38,078 bases of DNA from NCBI GenBank assembly GCA_018398765.1, contig JAHBMJ010000957.1, positions 1-38,078 on the forward strand, given 5' to 3'. The notes under the pieces are model-generated. The model was not told where the DNA came from, did not search any database, and saw nothing but the letters and a program-made list of their open reading frames with translations. Position 1 is the stretch's first letter, and each line of letters opens with the position of its first letter. The position numbers and the translations under genes were made by a program. The DNA is from Chromera velia. Taxonomy: Eukaryota > Sar > Chromeraceae. Of the stretch, positions 22,301 to 31,000 are shown in pieces.

Positions 22301-25050
22301 ATAAGAGGCACGTAGTTTTCCCCGTCTTCGTTTCGTTCCGAATGAATATGCGTTGGGAGCATCACAGCCTACAAAGCCATCGACTGAAGAATGTGTTTCA
22401 ATCCACCCACCTGGCAGTGCCTTCCTGCAGTTGCCCGAGGCCTCCGAAGAAGAGACGCTGAGTCAGTACAACAAAGTCAGCAACCCCACACGCTCGTATA
22501 GCCGCAAAGGAGGGCACGACCTTGTTCTGCCCAGACTCTCCAAGAGGGAACTCGAGAATCTCAGGAAAGCAGATGACGACCTCGTTGCACTCTACGCAAA
22601 GTGCTTCAAGCAAGGGACCGTAAGTGGAGCATCCGGCCCCGACACATCAGCCCTCCTGGTCAACTCTGATGATGACTTCATACTCATGAACAGGTGGGTC
22701 ATCCACAAGAGTGAAAGTGCGCAAGAACCCTAGGTAGATGAATTAGATGAGTTTCTGCCCCTGGACGTCTCTGGAAAACCGAAAGAAAAGGAAGAAAAGG
22801 GAAAGGGGATGTTTGGTTCTAACTCAGGTCAAGTGCGTCCCGAGTCTCTTTCTCACTCTCTGTTCATGCGGCGCGTATTCGTAGATGAAGGCAGAAAGTC
22901 AGTTGCGTGGATTGAGGCCGTGAACATCAGATAGAACGCTCGCGCTCAGGACTCTCGCTAAGTTGTTGGGGTCCTCTTGGTAGCCTTCTCGTGCAGTTAG
23001 TGCCTCTGTCCTCCTCTTTTCTTTTTGTTCAGAGATCAATCAAGTGATGAATTGATCAAGTTGTCGTCTGACCTTGCAGCAAAAAAGTTGCGGAGGAGAC
23101 CGAGAGTGGAAGCAAACGGCTGGAAAAGGAGACGGCCGAGAACACCTTCACATTTTTGCACCAGTCATGCAACCGAAAAATGCTGGAGTCATCCCTCATG
23201 GAGCAGCGAAGTTCAGTCGAAGATGCGATTCGAAGAAATGAGCAGCAACTGCAGGTACGTCAATCTGCCGACCTTTTCTGTGCCCATTCGAGAGCTTCTC
23301 CGCTCTGATTGGTGTTTATCCCGCCCTCACTCAGAGCCTCTTCTGGGGGATTGAATGAATCTGCAAGCGAAAGAAAATATGTACACACAGATGTACTGCA
23401 TGCCCGTCTGCATATACGCATGCAGGACGACTGGGAGGTGGGGACTATGGACGAGCACGCGATGGCGGTGGATGTCTTCGGGCTGGAAGACGAGAAGGTG
23501 GACTGGAGGGGCCTCCTGCCCTTCTTTCTCAAACAGTCGAGAAGGGTCTGGAGAGCCAGACTCAGACATGTCCACATCAACGCTGTTTCAACGGCAGTGG
23601 TCAGTCGATCTTTCTATATCGGGTGGAGGATCTGTGAGGGATAATTCCACGTCTGCACCTGTGCTCTGCACGCTTGTCTAAAGGGTGGGAACGAAATGAC
23701 GACCACACGCCTCATTCGAACGATACAAGAATTTGTTGTGCCTCTTTCCAAACCCCCTTTGCAGGCCTGAATAGTTTGTGTGCCATTGGTGGAGAGAGAA
23801 TACATGAAATGAGCTGCTTACTTTGAACACCGCATTCGTACTGTCTGTTGAAGCTTCTGGCCTTGGTTGTGCTCTTTCCTTTCTCGGTAGGTCGGCATCG
23901 TCTCTTGCTTCCTGACGGTCTCACACTTTTTCCCCTCGGACTGTTCTGTCCTCTCTGCAGTCTCAAGCGTTGCACAAGCACATTTTCTCGCGGGTGTTTC
24001 TCGAGACCTCCCTCCAACACATAGACAGAGCGCTTGAAGCGTTCAAATCTTTCAAAGAAACAGACAGAGAGTCCTTTGTGGAATTGGGGAAGACGCTCAG
24101 AAGCGCGAGAGTGCAAATGGACACGCTACTTTCGATGCCAGCGGTAAGTTGACAGAATCAGTGGATCGAATGTGGAGGCTTTTTAAAAGCGCCCTCCATG
24201 AATGAGCTCCACGTTGTTCCGGGACGTGGCCGCAGCCCCTACAGTGGTGTGCCTCCAGAAAACTTTCCCGTACATCTGCAGAAAACCTGAAAAGAGGGAG
24301 GTTTGGTCGCATTCTACATGCACTTGGAGGGTCTGTTTGGATAAGGGTCTCCGGTTTTGCTTGCTCAGAGAATTCCTGCCTGTATCCAAGCACGCATCGA
24401 TCATCAAAAGGTTTTCCTTTCTTCAAGGCATGAGCAGGCACAACGAAAAAGTAGTAGCTTCACAAAACAAAATGAATTTTTTCATTTTTTCATCTGCAGA
24501 TCCTCGTGTTTGAGTACGCAGCCAACCTGAGGTTGCGAGAGGACCAGGCTCTTGACATGAAGCGCCTCCTGCCGTCTCACGGTGCCTCAGACAGTACAGA
24601 CACGGAATGGGAAATTGAATCGGACTCTGCCACTCCAACGAAACCATCGGAACCTGTGCTGATGATCATCCAACGGCTTATGGGGGGAGGGAAGACGTTC
24701 GTGTTGGGGACTCTCCTGGCTACCTGCAAAGCGGACGGCTTTCATCTCTCTGTGCTTGTGACACCCCAGGTCGGTATGATCTGGAGAAGCACGTAAACAG
24801 CTGCTTTGGTCCTCTTATTCGTTTTTTTCGGTGTTCCCTGGATTCTACCTAAGAAACTTTCAACGGTCAATGGTTCATTGTACGGAACGGAGTGACTGTC
24901 TGACAAGCAGTACATGAGTGTGTGCCGAATATCATTCAGCCCTGAATTCACTTGCAGTCAAAAGAAAATTCTATGGATGATCGAAACAAACACAGCATAT
25001 CGATTACACGGGCGAGAAGATGATCAAATTGTTGGAATCCTTCATCGAAG

Positions 25051-25084
<34 letters not shown>

Positions 25085-28000
25085 AGAGAGAGGGAGAGAG
25101 AGAGAGAGAGCAAGATGCACGTAATCATGCATGCAGGCTCTCTATGAGACCAACGCCCAAGACATGGCAAGACGCACTTGGACTTTCTTCGGACAGCGTG
25201 CTCACTTTTTGAACTTTGAGAGGGAGAGCGCGGACACAACGGACCTCACTCGACTGAGATTCGTCAGAAGGGAACTCGAGAGAGTGGTCAGTCGGAGGTG
25301 CTCCCCTCTTCGGAATCCTTTTCTTCTCGCTGTGAGCTTTCTTTCACACATTCTGAATTCTGTACTGATCGAAGAGTGAATGCTCCTCTTTCTCGCCTAT
25401 CGATGCAGGTCAGCCAGAAGCACTACGTGGTGGTGCCTCCAGCGACTGCCCACACGATTCAGAACACCTTCGTGGAGATTTTGCATGAGTTGGCCCACTT
25501 TCAATTTCCAGATGCAGCTGACCATTCAGAGGCGGCAGAGAAGAAGGTGAAGACCCTGGAGGCATCTCTTCAACACCGAAGAGAGGTGGTGATTGAACTC
25601 GCTGCAATTCTTCGGCTCTTCAGGGAGAGAGGCTCTGGAGTCTTTGATGAAATTGACGTCACATTCGATCCCAAGACAGAGCACAACTTTCCCCTCTCGC
25701 ACAAATCCAGGCCCCAGACGGAGATGCTTGACCTCATCGTCCATCTGTACACAGAGGCAGGCACAGACCCTGCCATCAAGGATCTCATTGGAGTGCGCAG
25801 GCGATCGCAGGTCGGTCTCTTTGTTGTAGTATGCGACCCTTCGGGATTGACAGTAAGGTGTACGACCCTCAAGAATGTGCATGTTCGACTTTGTCACTCT
25901 AATTTTCTTCAAGTTAGTGCAGTACAGACGAAATGAAAAGAGAATGTGCCGTGTTTGAAAGCAGGACTAGAAGGAGCTAAAGTCACATTGGAGTGCAGCA
26001 CGCTGTCTTTTTTCCCTTCATGCGCGTTTCTCCCCGATGCCGTTTTGACTCACGCATTAATCATCGGCAACCTGCTTTCTCGTCTCTCACTTTAGGTTCT
26101 CCTTCTTCGTACCTTTTTTTGTTCATGTCTACCCTTTCGCGGCTGAGTGCTGCAGGTGGAGAACTTTGAGCTCTACTTCAACGATCGCGTGCAGCCAGCG
26201 CTCATAGAGGCAGCGGCCAAATTCATGGTGACAAATACGAAGTGAGTCACAAAAGTCGCTGAATGGGGGATGATAAACTTGGCAAAAGAGTGAAAGAAGC
26301 TTGGGTGCCAATTCCATGTTTTATCCGGGCTACATTGGATTTGAGCTCAAAATGCTGAGAATTGTGTTATACGTGCACTCGAAGGTAAAAACTTTGACAC
26401 AGAGAGAGCGCCAGTAGAAATAGTGTGTGAGGGGTCGAAGACTCTGCCGGCTCACCTGCCTACTTTCCTGCTGTATACAAAAGTTCTCGGCGATTCCCTT
26501 TCCTTTTCTCTTCACGCCGAATGGGTGCATCACGAAAGGGAATCAGGTAGTGAGAGCATCCAAAACGTGATAACAGAAAGTGCTATAAGCTGACTCCTTT
26601 AGAAACACGACGAATCACGGCTTTGCACAAGATCCAGCCAGCGCGTCCTTTGTCTGCCTTTTTGTTGCGTATGATTGTTCTACTTCTAAATTAATTCCAC
26701 GTGCAGGTGGGCCTCTTTGGTGTGCGTGTCGGAATGGGCCGAGGAGACTGTCTGCAGAAAGGTGCTCTTGGAGTTCCTTTCAACCCCCACGTTCCATAAA
26801 AGGAAGGATACCAAGGAGGGAAAACGGCAAAGAGAAATCGCAACATCGATTGAGAAGAAAAACCCGCAAGCACTGGAACTCCTTGCACTCGCACACATGC
26901 AGGTTTGTGTGTGGGCTTGTGGGACCTTCCTTCCTTTTTTTCTGACTGCTCTCTACTCGTCTGGCTGCAGCGTACGTTGAGTAGCCGTGATGCTACGAAG
27001 ATGTTCGGTCGTCTTTTGGACAGCCGGAAGTAGGACTTGTAGGGCTATAAATGAATCTCTTCGAATTTTCAGTCGAAAGAGAAAGATCTACTTTCACTTG
27101 GGCCTGCAACTTCATTTTTGCACAAGCATTCATGCTTCTGATTTAGCGCCTGTGAACGTCCTTTCCTTTTAGTGTACGTTTCTCTCTCTGTTCTTTCTTC
27201 GCAGCAACAATGTCATGTTGGAGCCATGCCATCAAAATGACCCCCAACTTTGCCTGTGTCTGTCTGTACCTGTCTGACGGTGCAGTGCATAAGTGAATGG
27301 TTGCATGAGCGCATGCATGCAGCTGTGGTCGATGTTCAAGGGAACCTGGACGAAGAGCGCGAACCTCCATTTCGGCAGGTCCAGGGCAAGACCCGGATTT
27401 CCCCTCCCTGTTCCATACAGCGCCGCCAACACGCCTAACGAGAACTCAGAGTTTGCAAACAGGTCAGCATGCAGGCGGGCGTGAGATTCCTCTTTGAAAA
27501 ACGGCTGGCCAATACCACTCTGCGACCTGCCTGCCGGACTCAGAGTCCCAAGGGACCCCCCTGTCTCTTGTTGGACCGATTGGACCAACGCTTTCCTTCC
27601 AGCAGTTCTGTTGGAACGCCCCATGAAGGCACCCTGCAGGTTGACTTCACTCTGTCTGTTGTTTTTCCTGTCTGCACTGATGGATGTGGCACGGCCGGTT
27701 GCAGGTGGGAAGTGATCAACCGCGCCTGCATGACATACCTCGTGGGGGGGCTGAGTGCCGACCAGACGCGGCAATGGGTGATAGGCCTGCAGAAGCAGCT
27801 GGTCAGGGAGGAGGAGAAGATGACAGGAGGGAAGGACATCCCCCCAGCAGAATATGAGGAGATCCGAAAGAATTTGGATACACAGGTCTGTGATTTGGTG
27901 CGACAGCTCCTTCTGTTGTGAAAAAGTCGTGTAATATGCATCAGACTCCGTCAAAGTGTGTACGTCTATGGCAGGGAGACCGCTTCACTTAGATGAGCAG

Positions 28001-31000
28001 GAGTCAATCCACGGGTGCATCACACATGCAGTGGCAGGAACTCAGTGAAGAAGAGAGCATTTCTGCTCAAACAGAAACAGGGAAGGTGGCATGTGCTTAA
28101 GTGTCCTTGCATGTGTGTTACAATTGTCTTTCTTGTTTCATCGCAGTCGGTCGAACATCTTTACGAGGCTTGTGAGTCCAACTATCATGCAGTGCTACGA
28201 CGTGATAGCCAAAGTTGTATCAAGCTTTCTTCATTCGCCCCTGCATGATATGGCTCGTTCAGCTTCTCCCATCTCCTCTCGATTGAGTCTTTACAGGTGC
28301 TCTTCAGAGAAATCGTCGGAGAGGCAGACACCGACCTCCACGACCTTATCAAGTTGGATGTGTACGACGACGAGGTGATTGAGAGACTCCGGTAGAAACT
28401 GGAGCCCCACGAGGGGGAAGGGTCCCAGCACGTCAGAACGGTGATGGCCTACACGAGGGAGAACGTCCTTCCGGCAGGTCGATTGACGCACGCATATGTA
28501 GTCTTTGTAATGCTCGCCTGTGTGTTCTGGACGTTGGCGTACATCACGTGCGCGTCTCCATTATGTGATGAGCCGTGGCAAGGAAGCGTTGATGAGTTTG
28601 ACGAACATGTGTCGATCTGACAACCCACGGGAGGGTTTCCCCCAGTTTCCGCATGAATCATTCACATTAGTCCGGCTGTCTCTCTTTTGGAATCTGACGC
28701 CGTGTCAAGTGTTCTATTTGATTCACATTCGGTTTGCATACGTGCGGTAGAGGGCCTCGATCGATTGATAGTCGCGCGAGCTCTCACGACTCTCTTGACT
28801 GATTGCAATTGCGGATTGCAGTCGAGACAGCGTCTCGTCAGATCATCGCCAACCCCCAAAACCTCGGGAGCATGTTCCAGACTGTCCAGGGATACTCCGG
28901 TACTCTCGAAAACACCTTCATCTTCCCTTACGAAATAGTCAAAGCACTCGACAAGTCCGTCTGTCTCTGTTCTGTCTTTGGTGCCCCTTTCTTTCTCGTC
29001 TCTCTTCTCTCAGACGCACAAGACCTTCTTCCGATAGTGTCTGAATTGTTTGCGAATTAACATTCTCTGTTCCAGACAAAAAGGGGCACTTTCATTTGTG
29101 TTCACATGCACTTCTTAACTTCGTGTCGCACTCCTCCTTTCTGTCTCTGTCTGCATCCACGCATTGCAGTTTCAATTCTGGAGTTTCAGAGGTCGAGACA
29201 AAAGACTTACCGTCTAACGAGGGTGTGTTTCTCGACAGGGGGGCGAACGGGAAGGTCCTTTTCCGAATTGTTGGGTCGAATCCCCAAATCTCAGATGTCA
29301 CAGACTCAGACCCGTCGGCACCTGTCAGCCCTGCAGACGCTCTCAATAAGGTCAGGAAAGATCGAGAAAACTCAAAGTCATTGGCTTGCCTTGTGTCATC
29401 GGTACAGTGAAAACATCCGAGGATATGTGCGTCATCGTGGGCATGCCTTGCTTCTGAGATTCTATCGTTGTTTTTCTTCCTCTTGTTGACCGTATTTTTG
29501 CTTTCTCCTTCTGCTGCAGGTGAGCACAGAAGGTGGGCGTGGAGGCAAATACCGTGCTCTGATTGACATCGGCGCGATGTTCAAAGCGTACAGTAATGAA
29601 GAGACGGCTCTCGAAATCCTGGGAAGGGGGAAGGGTAGCAACAGGAAGTGTTACAACTGCAGGGGCGAGGGGAAGGTCTCTGGAGTGATCTACTTCGATG
29701 AGATGAGCAACACCCTCAGAGTCCTCCTGGCAGATGAAAAGACCCCAAGAGAGATTTTTGGGACTCGACCTGAGAACATCATTGCTGCAGTGGGAAGTCT
29801 GGAGATCTATGAGCGTCTGTTTACCTACTATGACCACAGGTGGGCCTACCAGGAAATTGACTGAAGCCGTGACCGAAAGCTTTTCTGTGCGTAACACTGA
29901 AGGCCTCGCTCCGATACAGTCTTTTGAATTGAGAAGAATGATCAGGATTCGATCCGCATGCATACCCAGGCCCGTAATGGCCCCACCGGTCCTTTCCCGT
30001 CAGCCAGCCCTCTATGTTTCGCTTTCTCCCACCTTTATTTATGCACTCACTGGAATCACTGCAAGCCTCCTCGATCATTTTGTTCGGTCGTCTCAGCAAG
30101 CCCTCTCCTTTTTGTGAATCTTGCACATGCATTTGCAGACACATTACCGGTGTTGATATCAAACAGAAACCCGAGGCAATCGCCCTGGCAACTTCCTCCA
30201 GTGACACGCCCCTGCGAGACATTCTCCAGGTCCATCGCGTTCGCACTTTTTTGTTTCCTGATTTTCCTAGAATTTTTCTTTGATTTTCGCCTTGCTTCTC
30301 CATGCACCGAAGGACAGGCTCGGCTGCTGACATTGTTCTCTAGTTAGCCCCTGTCTTTCTCTTCCCAGCTTTTTTTTCTCGCAACTGATTCATCGTTGGC
30401 TGTTTCTATGGAAACACGGTGTTTCTTTGTGCAGGCGCTCATAGGTGAGAAGTGTATTCCTGGTTGAAGAAGCACATTTCTGCACAAAATCAAGTCTGCA
30501 CGTACTTCGTTGATGATACTGCCATGCAGGGGGTGATGCGAATGAGGCAGTACCTCTCATCACAGCTGATCGACTTCGCGGTTGCCGGCACGACTTTCGT
30601 GTCCTCTCTTCGCAACCCGTCATCCAAAGGTCTAGATGTCAACCTTCTCCTCCAGAAAACGCAGGTCGTTCAATTTGAATGGCAGAGACTGCAGAACCGA
30701 CAGGTGGCCACGCAGATGCTCTCTGATGCGGTCCGACAGGAGATTCTCGACACAGTTGTGCGGAAGGTTGCTGACTGCATGTGGGCAGGGGGAGCGGCTG
30801 CCCTCTCCCCACACAGCGCTGCCTCTGACGGGAACCCCCAGGAAGCTCCTGTGTCCGTCTGCACTGCTGACCCTGTTGAGATCTTCAGAGAGGCTACCCC
30901 CGACCCAGAAATCACCAGAGATCCTGAGCATGCTGACGAGGTTCGGCAACCTGTGCTCAGTCTGTTTGTCCGGGCTCTAAAGGACAACTACAAAGACGAA

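Noticed and set aside
27463-27704. Additional coding exons within this intron (open on the + strand)
   Set aside because: Joining 27462 to 27705 in phase 2 restores the continuous SEF..T..Y..GLS order known from the family. An inserted exon would disrupt it.
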